Part shown: positions 9,328 through 19,850 of the stretch, in pieces | Position numbering within the stretch: position 1 is the stretch's first letter | Layout: every line of letters starts with the position of its first letter | Assembly (NCBI GenBank): GCA_003215935.1 | Contig: QCJQ01000004.1 | Span: 1-64,000, forward strand | Reading direction: 5' to 3' | DNA length: 64,000 nt | From: Prochlorococcus sp. AG-409-D09 | GTDB lineage: Bacteria; Cyanobacteriota; Cyanobacteriia; PCC-6307; Cyanobiaceae | Made by a program: the position numbers and the translations under genes | The notes under the pieces: generated by a model | Told to the model about the DNA's origin: nothing | Seen by the model: only the letters and a program-made list of their open reading frames with translations | Database searches by the model: none

Positions 9328-11535
9328 TTGGTCAAAGATCTTTTTACTTTGAATAGGGAGAAGATTATCCAGAAACATGCTCCTCTAGCTGAAAGGCTGA
9401 GACCTAAAACATTAGATGAATTTGTAGGTCAAAGAGGGATTATTGAAGAAGGTAGGCTTTTGCGACGAGCAATAGCTGCTGATCGAGTAGGGAATTTGTT
9501 GCTTCATGGCCCTCCTGGTATAGGTAAAACAACGTTAGCGAGAATTATAGCTTTGCATACACGCTCGCATTTCAGCGTGCTAAATGCAGTTTTAGCAGGA
9601 GTAAAAGAATTACGGAATGAGGTTAATTTAGCGAAAGAAAGGCTAGAAAAATACGGCTTGAGATCCATTTTATTTGTTGATGAGGTTCATCGTTTTAATA
9701 GTGTTCAACAAGATGCTCTCTTGCCTTGGATTGAAAATGGTACTCTTACGTTTATTGGCGCAACGACTGAAAACCCATTTTTTGAAGTAAATAAGGCATT
9801 GGTGAGTCGTTCGAGATTATTTCGTCTACAACCTCTTACATCTGAGGAATTACATAAGCTATTAATTAGAGCACTAGAGGATCGAGAGAGAGGTTATGGG
9901 AATAGAAATATTAAGCTCGAAGAAAAGGCCGCGATTCATTTGGTTGATATTGCCAATGGTGATGCACGCAGTTTGTTAAATGCATTGGAATTGGCGGTTG
10001 AAAGTACTCCACCAGATCAAAATGGAGTAATAGAAATTGATTTAACTATTGCTGAGGAGTCTATTCAGGAAAGGGCGATTTTATATGACAAGCAAGGTGA
10101 TGCTCATTTTGACACTATTAGTGCATTTATAAAATCTTTACGTGGTTCGGATCCTGATGCAGCATTATTTTGGTTGGCGCGGATGGTTGAAGCAGGAGAA
10201 GATCCTAAATTTATTTTTCGTCGTATGCTGATTGCTGCTTCTGAAGATATAGGTTTAGCTGATCCCCAGGCAATAGTAGTTGTTCAATCTTGTGCAGCAT
10301 CATTTGATCGAATTGGTTTACCTGAAGGACTTTATTTACTTGCTCAGGCAGCATTGTATTTAGCTGTGGCAGAGAAAAGTAATAGTCTTTCAGCTTTCTT
10401 TGAGGCGGTACGAACAGTTCGAAATACTCAACGGCAAGATGTACCTAATCATTTACGTGATTCTCATAGAGATAAAGAATTTTATAGAGATGGTCTTGGT
10501 TACCGCTATCCACATGCTTTTGCTGAACATTGGGTAGCTCAACAATATTTACCAGATTCTTTACAAGGAGAGGTATTTTGGGATCCAGGTAGACATGGTT
10601 GGGAAGGGGATCGTCGTCTTAAAATATTGGCGAGAAGATCTGCACAATGGGCAGCAGTGGAGGAATCGCACGAAATAAGTCCAATTTTTGTTGATAATCA
10701 AATTGAGTTGAAAGGGCTTGAAAGATGGATTCAGCGTCAGCTTTCATTAGAAGGAGAACGCTTGCAAAATCTTGAAGAAAAATTTTGGAATGGACTTCTC
10801 TTGGAGAGTGGTTCTCGAGTTTTGATGTTAGGTTCAAGCTCGCTTCTGTGGGCTCTTAACCCTTTACAGCGTGTTCAAGAGGGAGGAATCACAATGATGA
10901 TTCCTATGAAAGAACAATCTCGTCTGCATGCAGAGATTCAATTTCTAGACTTTGGATCACGTCCAAAACTCATTGATTCAAGTATTCACGCGTTACATGA
11001 GTTACCAAATACACTTTTATTTGAATGTATAGCTGGTCGAACTCATTGGAGAAATATATCTAAAAGAAAGGATTTAGAATTATGGGATGTTATTACACAA
11101 AAGTGCACTTCTAATGCAGTTTTAAACTTACTTATTAGTGCTTCTTATGAAGGACCTGCAACTTTAATTAGAGATGCTCTATTAAACGAGTCTAATGAAC
11201 AGATATCACATGACTTATATGAAGAGATTGTTTCCTTTGAAAATCAGTGGTTGAATTATGATTCTAGTAAAAATAATTTTTTGCAATATCTATATAATCT
11301 TAGATGGAATCTTTCTATTGATGATTGGATTGAAGAGATAGTTTTACAAGTTGATGATTTTTTATATTTAAGGTGGTTTGGAGATGGATCTATATATAAA
11401 GAGTTACTAATTAAAAATTTGTCTTTAAAACATCTAAAAGAAATTGAAAAAGGATTTATGTGTTTAAAAGGTAAATCTTTAAATCAGAAGTTACATAATA
11501 ATCTTTTTCGTGGGAAATTAAATAATATTCGTTGA
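9328..11535 (+). CDS. rarA: RarA/MgsA-type AAA ATPase fused to a C-terminal methyltransferase-like domain
   Basis: GPPGIGKTTLARII Walker A, FVDEVHRFN Walker B; C-terminal extension with VLMLGSSSLLWALNPLQRV (SAM-binding-like). Confidence 0.88.
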   Translation: MVKDLFTLNREKIIQKHAPLAERLRPKTLDEFVGQRGIIEEGRLLRRAIAADRVGNLLLHGPPGIGKTTLARIIALHTRSHFSVLNAVLAGVKELRNEVNLAKERLEKYGLRSILFVDEVHRFNSVQQDALLPWIENGTLTFIGATTENPFFEVNKALVSRSRLFRLQPLTSEELHKLLIRALEDRERGYGNRNIKLEEKAAIHLVDIANGDARSLLNALELAVESTPPDQNGVIEIDLTIAEESIQERAILYDKQGDAHFDTISAFIKSLRGSDPDAALFWLARMVEAGEDPKFIFRRMLIAASEDIGLADPQAIVVVQSCAASFDRIGLPEGLYLLAQAALYLAVAEKSNSLSAFFEAVRTVRNTQRQDVPNHLRDSHRDKEFYRDGLGYRYPHAFAEHWVAQQYLPDSLQGEVFWDPGRHGWEGDRRLKILARRSAQWAAVEESHEISPIFVDNQIELKGLERWIQRQLSLEGERLQNLEEKFWNGLLLESGSRVLMLGSSSLLWALNPLQRVQEGGITMMIPMKEQSRLHAEIQFLDFGSRPKLIDSSIHALHELPNTLLFECIAGRTHWRNISKRKDLELWDVITQKCTSNAVLNLLISASYEGPATLIRDALLNESNEQISHDLYEEIVSFENQWLNYDSSKNNFLQYLYNLRWNLSIDDWIEEIVLQVDDFLYLRWFGDGSIYKELLIKNLSLKHLKEIEKGFMCLKGKSLNQKLHNNLFRGKLNNIR

Positions 11536-12219
11536 TTTATCATAACAAATTATAGGACTATTAGGATGTTTTTTTCTGTTAAAAGCAACTGCAATTTTCC
11601 ATGAATCAAAATTTACCTGAAAAATATCTACACTAGATTTAATGGATTGATTGATGGCACAAGATGAATCTTTATGCCATTCCCAATCCTGAAGATGCAA
11701 TGAGATTCTTCCTTGATGCCATTTAATTGCTGCTTCTTTTACAATCCATAGTTCTAGTGTAGAAGATCTAAGGTTTTCTCCTTTAAGATTCTTGAGTTGA
11801 TGTTGGTCATTTTTTGAGAAGAAACGATTGATTAATGGTCTTGCTGCGAATGCTCTATCTGATCTTTCAATATCAACTCCTATGGGTGAGGGAGACCATC
11901 CAATTAGGAGTGCATCAGCGCAGTGACTGAAACTAATAGAACCTAATGCTTTTGGAAGTTGAGGAATCTTGCCTGGCTCTGCGTATAAAGGGATTTCTAA
12001 AGCTGGAATCTGGAACAGATTTGATAGGGCTTGCCTTGCATATCCACGAGCATGTTTGTATTGAGTTGCTCTCTTTGATGGCAATTGTTGAGCCCATTCG
12101 TTTTCTTGCTTTGTAATAGGTTTAATAGATGAAGTTGTGGGAATTAGCCAAAGTCCTAGTACGCTTGAATTCAAGATTTCTTTAGATAGCAATGTCTTTG
12201 AAAATTGGAGATCCAGCAC
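11518..12219 (-). CDS. 4'-phosphopantetheinyl transferase (HetI/Sfp family)
   Basis: ISFSHCADALLIGWSPSPIGVDIERSDR and WIVKEAAIKW motifs; true start may be TTG at 12174. Confidence 0.88.
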   Translation of the reverse strand: MLDLQFSKTLLSKEILNSSVLGLWLIPTTSSIKPITKQENEWAQQLPSKRATQYKHARGYARQALSNLFQIPALEIPLYAEPGKIPQLPKALGSISFSHCADALLIGWSPSPIGVDIERSDRAFAARPLINRFFSKNDQHQLKNLKGENLRSSTLELWIVKEAAIKWHQGRISLHLQDWEWHKDSSCAINQSIKSSVDIFQVNFDSWKIAVAFNRKKHPNSPIICYDKSTNII

Positions 12220-12659
12220 CTGATTTCACCTTGTCGAATCAGGATGGCATTTCTGTAAAACTTTCATCTTTACAGGGGCAACGCGTTGTTATTTACTTTT
12301 ATCCCAAAGATGATACGCCAGGATGTACTAAAGAGGCATGCAATTTTCGTGATCGTTGGGATCTTTTTCAAAAGAAAAGTATTAAGGTTCTTGGTATCAG
12401 TAAAGACCCTTCTGTATCTCATTTGAAATTTATTAAAAAGCACCAACTTCCATTTACTCTATTAACTGATCCAGAGCCTTGTCCTGTTGCAAGTTCCTAT
12501 GAAAGTTATGGCTTGAAAAAATTCATGGGGCGTGAATATATGGGAGTGAAAAGACATACTTTTGTTATTGATGAGTCAGGAAAATTAGAGTTAATCTATT
12601 TCAAAGTGAAGGCAGAGAATATGGCTAATCAAATTCTGTCAGATCTTGGATTTGATTAG
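12192..12659 (+). CDS. bcp: Thiol peroxidase/peroxiredoxin, Bcp family
   Basis: 155 aa; VVIYFYPKDDTPGCTKEACNFRD. Confidence 0.95.
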   Translation: MSLKIGDPAPDFTLSNQDGISVKLSSLQGQRVVIYFYPKDDTPGCTKEACNFRDRWDLFQKKSIKVLGISKDPSVSHLKFIKKHQLPFTLLTDPEPCPVASSYESYGLKKFMGREYMGVKRHTFVIDESGKLELIYFKVKAENMANQILSDLGFD

Positions 12660-13347
12660 ATTCATTTTGAATGTTTATCATTCCTTCCATAACCAGATTA
12701 GGGTAGTGATATACAGGTGAATTATTTTGTTTTAGTGTTTCTAACAGTATTGGCGCATCTCCTCCGCATAACCAAATAGGTGTTTGTGTTTTTTTTTGTG
12801 CTGCTATTAATGGTGCTAGTAATGCTTGCTGGCTACCTTTAAGCATTGCTTCTCGTGTTGAATGGGGAAAAAATGTTTCTGGAAAGGATGTAATTTGTTG
12901 GTTTTTAAGGTTTGCTGTTCCAGCTGCCATGGCTGATATTTGTAGACGTAACCCCGCTATCAATTGTCCTCCAGAAAATTCTCCTTGTGCATTTATATGA
13001 GTAAGACTTAATACTGTTCCAGCATCGGCTATTAAAAGACCATTTTTATACATATCTGTTGATTTTGCTCTTAACCAAGCCCCCCATCCTGCTAATGCTC
13101 TATCTATACCTATCCAGGGAGGTAACTTTCCTAGGGGGACATTATCTATTGTTATGCGATTGCTAGGGTTTAAATCTTGACAATTTGGAATTTTGCCAAC
13201 GGCAGCCCATTTTAGAAAATTATTTTTTATTAAAACTAGATCTTTAGTATTAGGATTTGTATGGAAAAATTTCCACTCTGTGGATTTTTTTTTAGCCCAG
13301 TGCCATCGACTATTGCCAATTAATAGACAGAGTCTTTCTTTTTTCAC
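12625..13347 (-). CDS. coaX: Type III pantothenate kinase
   Basis: LLIGNSRWHWA, GIDRALAGWGA, LIADAGTVLSLTHI motifs. Confidence 0.88.
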   Translation of the reverse strand: MKKERLCLLIGNSRWHWAKKKSTEWKFFHTNPNTKDLVLIKNNFLKWAAVGKIPNCQDLNPSNRITIDNVPLGKLPPWIGIDRALAGWGAWLRAKSTDMYKNGLLIADAGTVLSLTHINAQGEFSGGQLIAGLRLQISAMAAGTANLKNQQITSFPETFFPHSTREAMLKGSQQALLAPLIAAQKKTQTPIWLCGGDAPILLETLKQNNSPVYHYPNLVMEGMINIQNESNQIQDLTEFD

Positions 13348-14082
13348 TTAACTACTTTTATTAGTTGATCTTCCTATATGAATCCCACACTCTTGTTTTA
13401 ATCCTCCAAATCTAGTCTCTCTACCTTGTTTATTTCCGTTGTCAGGGGAACTTGAATGCCAGTCCCCAACTGTGGAGTAACCTTTCTCAAAAAGAGGGTG
13501 TTGTGGAAGATGATTCTCTTTCATATAGTAGTATACGTCTTTTTTTGTCCACTCAAGCAATGGTCTTAAAGATAAACGGTCGTTAATTGAGTCTAAATAT
13601 GTCATTGAACGTCTATGATTAGTTTGATTACTCCTCACTCCACTAGCCCAGCAAAGAGTGTTTAGGTTTACAAAAGCATTTTCTAGAGGTTCAACTTTTC
13701 TAATTTGATGATATTTTTCTAACTCTGAAATGCTGTTTTTTTCCCATAATCGGCCATAGATAGCTTCCATTCTCGCTGGACTCATTTCACTTTGAGAAAT
13801 TAATAGGTCTATATTGAATTGTTTGGTCAATTGCTCAGCATATAGATAGGTTTCTGACGGTAAATATCCTGTATCTATCCAAATTACTTTCGGTTTTATG
13901 CTCTCTTTTATTGATTGAATCATATTGAGTAAGACAGCTGATTGAATACCAAAACTTGTGGTAATAGCAAATTGTGTCCCAAACTCTTTCGATGCCCATT
14001 GGAGCCTTTCTTCGGCTGTGAGCTCTTTAAGTTCCACCCTGGCCTTCTCTAAGGAAGATTTGTTAATAGAATTTTTTCTCAC
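13348..14082 (-). CDS. cysH: Phosphoadenylyl-sulfate (PAPS/APS) reductase
   Basis: TTSFGIQSAVLLNMI, WIDTGYLPSETY, C-terminal RFGGLKQECGIH. Confidence 0.94.
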   Translation of the reverse strand: MRKNSINKSSLEKARVELKELTAEERLQWASKEFGTQFAITTSFGIQSAVLLNMIQSIKESIKPKVIWIDTGYLPSETYLYAEQLTKQFNIDLLISQSEMSPARMEAIYGRLWEKNSISELEKYHQIRKVEPLENAFVNLNTLCWASGVRSNQTNHRRSMTYLDSINDRLSLRPLLEWTKKDVYYYMKENHLPQHPLFEKGYSTVGDWHSSSPDNGNKQGRETRFGGLKQECGIHIGRSTNKSS

Positions 14083-14314
14083 CTGTTGAATTAGAGATTT
14101 GTTTTAAGAAAATATCTTTAATTGTTATTCATGATAAAGCCTTTTAAATGAGAATAATGGTTTACGTAACTAAAATGCTTATAATGTTTTTGTAATAGAA
14201 TCGGATTGGTCTTGTGGGTACCTTTCAAATATTAATAATTATATAAAAGGAAGCTTCATCAATGGTTAGTAGCCATTACTTTATTCTTTTTATTTTTTAT
14301 ATATATGACTAAGT

Positions 14315-16156
14315 TTGAATTCACAAAACTTGAGTATGAGTGAAATTATTACTGCTTTAGAGAATCCCCAGGCTGTCATTACATTGTCAGTCTTAATGTT
14401 AGCGGTATTGCTTTTTATTTCAGGGTCCCTTGCGCCTGAATTGACTGGTTTGCTCAGTGTGGCTTTGTTGATGGCGACAGGTGTGTTGGCCCCACAAAAA
14501 GCATTGGCTGGTTTTGGTAGCCCGGCTTTGATAACTCTTATGGGCTTATTTGCAGTATCTGCTGCTTTATTTAAAAGTGGAGCGTTAGATCGATTACGAG
14601 AGTTAATAGCATCCGAGAAGATTCGAACTCCTAGACGCTTAATAGCATTAATGGGATTTGTTGTTGCTCCTATATCTGGAATTGTTCCAAATACGCCTGT
14701 CGTTGCTTCATTGTTGCCAGTAATTGAAGCATGGTGTGTTAAACGCAATCTTTCACCTTCACGTGTTCTTTTACCACTGTCTTTTGCAACTGTCTTAGGT
14801 GGAACTTTGACTTTATTGGGTAGTTCAGTAAATCTTTTAGTTAGTGATATTAGTGAGCAGTTAGGCTATGGATCTTTTGAGTTGTTTACATTCTCTGCCA
14901 TTGGTATACCAATATGGCTTCTTGGAACAGCATATTTATTGATTGCGCCAGAATCTCTTTTGCCGGATAGAGGAAAAATTAATACAGAATTTAATGGTAT
15001 GACTGGAGAAACAGGATATTTCACTGAGGTGACTATTCCTTTTGACTCAGAATTAGTAGGACAATCCCTTAGGAATAGTCGATTGCAGAGACGTTTTGAT
15101 GTTGATGTCTTAGAACTTCAACGAGGTAGAGAAAGATTACTACCCCCTTTGGCAGATAGAAAAATTGAACCTGATGATCGACTTTTACTTAGAGTGACTC
15201 GTACAAATTTGTTGAGATTGCAGCAAGAACATACTATTCAACTAGCAAAACGTGAAGTTAGTAATTCGAATAGGGTTTTCTTCTCGGGATCAGATGAAGT
15301 TCAGAAAATTGTTGAAGTCCTTTTACCAGCAGGGTCAACATTAGCAGGAGCAAGCTTGCGGGAATTAAGATTTCGCCAACGCCATAATTCAACAGTTTTA
15401 GCTTTGAGACGTGGTCAACAAACTGTCCAAGAAAGACTTGGCCAGGCAGTACTTCGCGAAGGGGATGTTTTGTTGTTGCAGGCACCGCTTGACTCTCTTA
15501 GAGGATTACAGGCTAGTAATGACTTACTTGTTCTTGATCAATTTGAAAACGACTTACCTACTGTTACACGCAAACCTATTGCTATAGCAATTGCTATTTT
15601 GATGTTGATTATCCCAACTATTACCTCTTTGCCACTGGTGGCTTCTGTTCTTATTGCAGTTGTTGCTATGGTTTGTGGTGGTTGTATTAGGCCTACAGAA
15701 GTTCAACGTTCAATTCGCCTGGATGTCATTCTTTTATTGGGTTCTCTTTCAAGCTTTAGTGTGGCCATGCAAAATACTGGTTTAGCAGATGCATTTGCTA
15801 ATAGTCTCAGTGGTCAATTAGATGGAATGCCTAAATATGTAGCTTTGTTAGTTATCTTTTTTTGTACCACAATTGTTACTCAGTTTATTAGTAATGCTGC
15901 ATCAGTTGCTCTTTTAGCACCAGTTGCAATAGAACTTGCACCTTCAATGAATTTACCGCCAATAGCTCTTTTGTTAACAGTTTTATTTGGTGCTAGTCAG
16001 TCTTTTTTAACTCCTATGGGATATCAAACTAATTTAATGGTTTATGGACCTGGGCGGTATCAATTTGTAGATATTATTAGATATGGTTTAGGGCTGACTA
16101 TTCTAATGACATTTTTTGTTCCAGCTTTAATTCTGTTTGAATATGGAACTTTTTAA
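14315..16156 (+). CDS. SLC13/DASS-family permease with internal TrkA-C (RCK_C) domains
   Basis: About 600 aa polytopic protein; two RCK_C-like repeats (VGQSLRNSRLQRRFDVDVLELQRG... and LAGASLRELRFRQRHNSTVLALRRG); start more likely ATG at 14336. Confidence 0.88.
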   Translation: MNSQNLSMSEIITALENPQAVITLSVLMLAVLLFISGSLAPELTGLLSVALLMATGVLAPQKALAGFGSPALITLMGLFAVSAALFKSGALDRLRELIASEKIRTPRRLIALMGFVVAPISGIVPNTPVVASLLPVIEAWCVKRNLSPSRVLLPLSFATVLGGTLTLLGSSVNLLVSDISEQLGYGSFELFTFSAIGIPIWLLGTAYLLIAPESLLPDRGKINTEFNGMTGETGYFTEVTIPFDSELVGQSLRNSRLQRRFDVDVLELQRGRERLLPPLADRKIEPDDRLLLRVTRTNLLRLQQEHTIQLAKREVSNSNRVFFSGSDEVQKIVEVLLPAGSTLAGASLRELRFRQRHNSTVLALRRGQQTVQERLGQAVLREGDVLLLQAPLDSLRGLQASNDLLVLDQFENDLPTVTRKPIAIAIAILMLIIPTITSLPLVASVLIAVVAMVCGGCIRPTEVQRSIRLDVILLLGSLSSFSVAMQNTGLADAFANSLSGQLDGMPKYVALLVIFFCTTIVTQFISNAASVALLAPVAIELAPSMNLPPIALLLTVLFGASQSFLTPMGYQTNLMVYGPGRYQFVDIIRYGLGLTILMTFFVPALILFEYGTF

Positions 16157-16231
16157 ACTATTAATGCTTTTAAAAAATCAACTTATTTTTTTACTTCTTT
16201 TTGCCAGTTTTTTTGAGGAGGTAAGAGCAAT

Positions 16232-17644
16232 TTGAGGAACTATGTTTTGCGTAAGCCATTTTTGTTGAGTGCAGGATGGCCTAGGCGATTGACCGTACCG
16301 CAATTTACTGTTGTTACTGGTTTTCTTATTATTGTTATAGGTACTTTATTGTTGGCAACGCCTATATGCTCTCATCAAAATGTTGGCTTATGGGAGGCAT
16401 TTTTTACTGCCACTTCAGCAGTAACCGTAACCGGTCTTTCCATTATTGATATTGGAATTGATTTAACTCTATTGGGCCAAATTGTCTTAGCCATAATGCT
16501 TTTGATAGGAGGCCTTGGATTAATGGCAATTACAACTTTTTTACAAGGTTTTGTTGTCTCAGGAACTGAACTTCGTTGTCGTCTTGATCGTGGTAAAACT
16601 CTCGATGAATTTGGAGTTGGTGGTGTCGGCAGAACCTTCAGAGGTATAGCTTTAACAGCGGCTATCGTTATTTTGGTTGGCGCTACAGTTCTTTATTGTT
16701 TTGGATTTACTGATATATCTAATACTGGAGAAAGGTTTTGGGCTTCTTTATTTCATAGTATTTCGGCTTATAACAATGCTGGATTTGCTCTTTGGAGTGA
16801 CAGCATGGAACGTTATCGATCTAATTATGTAGTGCAATTAGTTGTAATTATGTTAATTATTTTAGGTGGACTTGGTTGGAGAGTTACATCTGATCTTTGG
16901 ATTAATAAAAATTATTTTAGTTTTAAAAAGCTCAGTCTTCATACTCGTTTAGTTCTAAGGACATCTTTCATTCTTGTAATTGTTGGATTTCTTGGTCTTT
17001 TAATTACTGAATCTTTGTTTCAAGATGGATTTTTCTCAACTGTTAATTTGAATGAAAGATTATTGAGCGCCATATTTCAATCCGTCAGTTCTAGAACTGC
17101 TGGCTTTAATAATATGCCTATTTCTATTGATACTATTTCAGATTCTGGTCTTTTACTTTTGATGACTTTGATGTTTATTGGAGCAAGTCCAGGTGGAACT
17201 GGTGGTGGAATTAAAACAACAACAATCACTGTTCTTATGGCTGCTACAAGGTCAATTCTTAGAGGTCAAAATGAAATTGTTATACGCAATAGACAGATCG
17301 GAGATAAGGTGGTTTTAAAAGCGCTTGGAATTACTGTAGGTTCTTTGCTATGTGTTTTAAGCATGGCTTTGTTGTTAAGCATGACAACAAATTTCGGAGG
17401 TAAAGAATCTTTTTCATTTCTGGAAATGCTCTTTACTTGTATATCTGCTTTTGCCACAGTTGGCTTTGATTTAGGCGTTACCAAAGATCTTGGACACTTG
17501 GGACAATTTGTGTTAATTGTCGGTATGTTTGTTGGAAGACTTGGCATCCTTTTGTTTTTAAGTGCTATTTGGCAAGCTTTTAACAGAGGAAGATACCAAC
17601 GTCAAAATCGTATTGGCTATCCAAGAGCAGATCTTTATGTTTGA
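16232..17644 (+). CDS. Trk/Ktr-type cation transporter, membrane subunit
   Basis: TATSAVTVTGLSIIDIG, SHSISAYNNAGFAL-like and GASPGGTGGGIKTTTITV pore-loop motifs. Confidence 0.92.
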   Translation: MRNYVLRKPFLLSAGWPRRLTVPQFTVVTGFLIIVIGTLLLATPICSHQNVGLWEAFFTATSAVTVTGLSIIDIGIDLTLLGQIVLAIMLLIGGLGLMAITTFLQGFVVSGTELRCRLDRGKTLDEFGVGGVGRTFRGIALTAAIVILVGATVLYCFGFTDISNTGERFWASLFHSISAYNNAGFALWSDSMERYRSNYVVQLVVIMLIILGGLGWRVTSDLWINKNYFSFKKLSLHTRLVLRTSFILVIVGFLGLLITESLFQDGFFSTVNLNERLLSAIFQSVSSRTAGFNNMPISIDTISDSGLLLLMTLMFIGASPGGTGGGIKTTTITVLMAATRSILRGQNEIVIRNRQIGDKVVLKALGITVGSLLCVLSMALLLSMTTNFGGKESFSFLEMLFTCISAFATVGFDLGVTKDLGHLGQFVLIVGMFVGRLGILLFLSAIWQAFNRGRYQRQNRIGYPRADLYV

Positions 17645-17666
17645 ATCGTCTCGTTGAGGATTAATT

Positions 17667-18371
17667 ATGAGTGAGTGGTGGCAGTGGTCTCCCAATAAAG
17701 GCAGTGAAAAGTTTGGTTTTGCTGTAGTTGGGATTGGTCGTTTTGGCAGTGCTGTTTGTAGAGAGCTTTTACGAAATGGTGCTCAGGTTTTGGCAGTTGA
17801 TGCTTCTGAAAAGGCAATTGAAGAGTTACGTCAATTGGAACCTACTATTGAAGCTAGAGTTGTTGACTCAACAGATGAAGAGTCAATGAGAGAAGCAGGA
17901 GTCCTTGATATGAGTACAGTGGTTGTTGGGATAAGTGAACCTATTGAGGCGAGCATTACTACGACATTGATTGCAAAAGATACTGAAGGTAGCCAAGTGA
18001 AACAGGTAATTGCAAGGGCCACTAGTAATTTGCATGAAAAAATGTTGAAAAGAGTAGGTGCAGATAGAGTTGTTTTCCCCTCAAGAATGCAAGGTGAGCG
18101 CTTGGGTTTAGAACTTATTCGTCCCAACTTGATGGAAAGACTGGAGTTAGATGATCAAACAGGGATTGATGAAATTAAAGTCCCTGAGATTTTTGTTGGA
18201 CGTTCTTTACGTGACTTGAACCTTAGAAAGAATTATTTAGTCAATGTTTTAGCTGCTGGCCCAGCTAAACGTTTGACAGTAAATCCACCAGCTAAATATG
18301 TCTTAGAGAAGGATCATGTTCTAGTTGTAATGGGATTAATGGAAGATCTTCAAAAATTACCTCAAACTTGA
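17667..18371 (+). CDS. KtrA/TrkA-type NAD-binding regulatory subunit
   Basis: FAVVGIGRFGSAVCREL Rossmann motif, C-terminal RCK_C; adjacent to membrane subunit. Confidence 0.92.
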   Translation: MSEWWQWSPNKGSEKFGFAVVGIGRFGSAVCRELLRNGAQVLAVDASEKAIEELRQLEPTIEARVVDSTDEESMREAGVLDMSTVVVGISEPIEASITTTLIAKDTEGSQVKQVIARATSNLHEKMLKRVGADRVVFPSRMQGERLGLELIRPNLMERLELDDQTGIDEIKVPEIFVGRSLRDLNLRKNYLVNVLAAGPAKRLTVNPPAKYVLEKDHVLVVMGLMEDLQKLPQT

Positions 18372-18374
18372 CTT

Positions 18375-19532
18375 ATGCGTGTACTGGGGCTAATGAGTGG
18401 TACCAGCGCTGATGGTATCGATGCCGCGTTAGTGCAAATCACAGGTGATCCTATTAGGCCAACGTGGCATATATTAAAAACTGCCTCTGTTCATTATCCT
18501 TCTGATATTAGTCAATTTATTATTCGTGCTGGACAGGGATGTGAGTTTTCTTCTCAGGTTTGGGTTGAGTACGCAGAAAAAATTACAGAATTAAATTATC
18601 AAGTTGCGTTAGCTTGTGATCCAACATCACAGGCTGATTTAGTTGGTTGTCATGGACAAACTATTTTTCATCGACCACCAATTGGAGATAGCAGAGGTGC
18701 AAGTTGGCAACTCATTCAAGCTCCTTTGTTATCAACCCTTCTTAAATGCCCTGTGATTTATGATTTCAGGTCTGCAGATATTGCCTTAGGAGGGAATGGC
18801 GCTCCTTTGGTGCCATTAGTGGATGAAGCCTTGATTGGTAGAAGTAAAGGGTGGAGAGCATTATTAAATCTTGGTGGGATTGCCAATTTGACATTAATTC
18901 CACCAAAATTAGGACCTGATAAATTTTCGCCTGTAATTGGTTGGGATTGTGGTCCAGCCAATACACTTATTGATTTAGCTGTGCAAAAATCAAGTAATGG
19001 GCAACTCCAATTTGATAGAGGTGGATTGATTGCTTTAGCCGGTATTCCTAGACAAGAAATTATAAAAGTGTGGTTAAAAGAACCTTACTTTCAAAGAAAA
19101 TATCCAAAGTCAACGGGTAGAGAGCAATATGGAGTTGATGATTTGAATCAACGTCTTTTAGATCTCAGTAATATTTCTCAGGAAGATATAATTGCTACAT
19201 TGACAAGTTTTTCAGCTTCCGTCATTGCTCAAGATTTAGATTTTTTATATTCAAGAGAAGGGATAAAACCTATTGAAATGTTTGTTGCGGGAGGAGGTGC
19301 TGAGAATAAAACTATGCTTAAAGAAATTAGAAACTTGTGTTCTGGTATCAAAGTTGCAAAAATCGAAGAGATAGGTATTCCATCGAAAATGAGAGAGGCC
19401 CTTGCTTTTGCATTGTTGGCTTGGTGGCAAGTTATCAAAAAAACTGGTACATCACCTTCAATTACTGGTGCAAAAAAAGCTTCTGTTTTGGGGGTCAAAG
19501 TTAATCCTGCTGGGGAAAATTATTTTTTTTAA
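18375..19532 (+). CDS. anmK: Anhydro-N-acetylmuramic acid kinase
   Basis: VLGLMSGTSADGIDAAL, VGCHGQTIFHRP, LNLGGIANLT, GWDCGPANTLID. Confidence 0.96.
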   Translation: MRVLGLMSGTSADGIDAALVQITGDPIRPTWHILKTASVHYPSDISQFIIRAGQGCEFSSQVWVEYAEKITELNYQVALACDPTSQADLVGCHGQTIFHRPPIGDSRGASWQLIQAPLLSTLLKCPVIYDFRSADIALGGNGAPLVPLVDEALIGRSKGWRALLNLGGIANLTLIPPKLGPDKFSPVIGWDCGPANTLIDLAVQKSSNGQLQFDRGGLIALAGIPRQEIIKVWLKEPYFQRKYPKSTGREQYGVDDLNQRLLDLSNISQEDIIATLTSFSASVIAQDLDFLYSREGIKPIEMFVAGGGAENKTMLKEIRNLCSGIKVAKIEEIGIPSKMREALAFALLAWWQVIKKTGTSPSITGAKKASVLGVKVNPAGENYFF

Positions 19533-19551
19533 TCGTTCTTTCCAGGTAATT

Positions 19552-19848
19552 TTAGGGTTTAAAAAACTTCAATCTTTTAGGAACTCCTTGTAAACGTTTT
19601 TCTCCTTGGGACTCAAGTGTATTTCTAAATTGCTCAGTTTCTTTAGAAAAATCAGATTTAATATTTGATGCCTCGTGTCTATTAACCCCTTCTTGAATAA
19701 GTACTTTAGCCATATTGCTAACTGTGCGAGATTCTTGCTCAGCTAGAGATGTCAGTCGAGAGCACAATTCTTCAGGAAGAACGACTTGTACTCTTGGGGA
19801 TTTTGGTTTACCGCTTGATGAATTTTGCCTGGTAGCCATGCCCCACAT
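19552..19848 (-). CDS. CopG-like ribbon-helix-helix protein
   Basis: PRVQVVLPEELCSRLTSLAEQESRTVSNMAKVLIQEGVNRHE; start probably ATG 19839. Confidence 0.75.
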   Translation of the reverse strand: MWGMATRQNSSSGKPKSPRVQVVLPEELCSRLTSLAEQESRTVSNMAKVLIQEGVNRHEASNIKSDFSKETEQFRNTLESQGEKRLQGVPKRLKFFKP

Positions 19849-19850
19849 TA

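Noticed and set aside
13630-13660. CTCCTCACTCC resembling the Yfr1 core ACUCCUCACAC
   Set aside because: Inside cysH coding sequence and not an exact match; no Yfr1 architecture.
14290-14748. 152-aa antisense ORF over the SLC13 gene start
   Set aside because: Composition mirrors the sense codons; no independent support.
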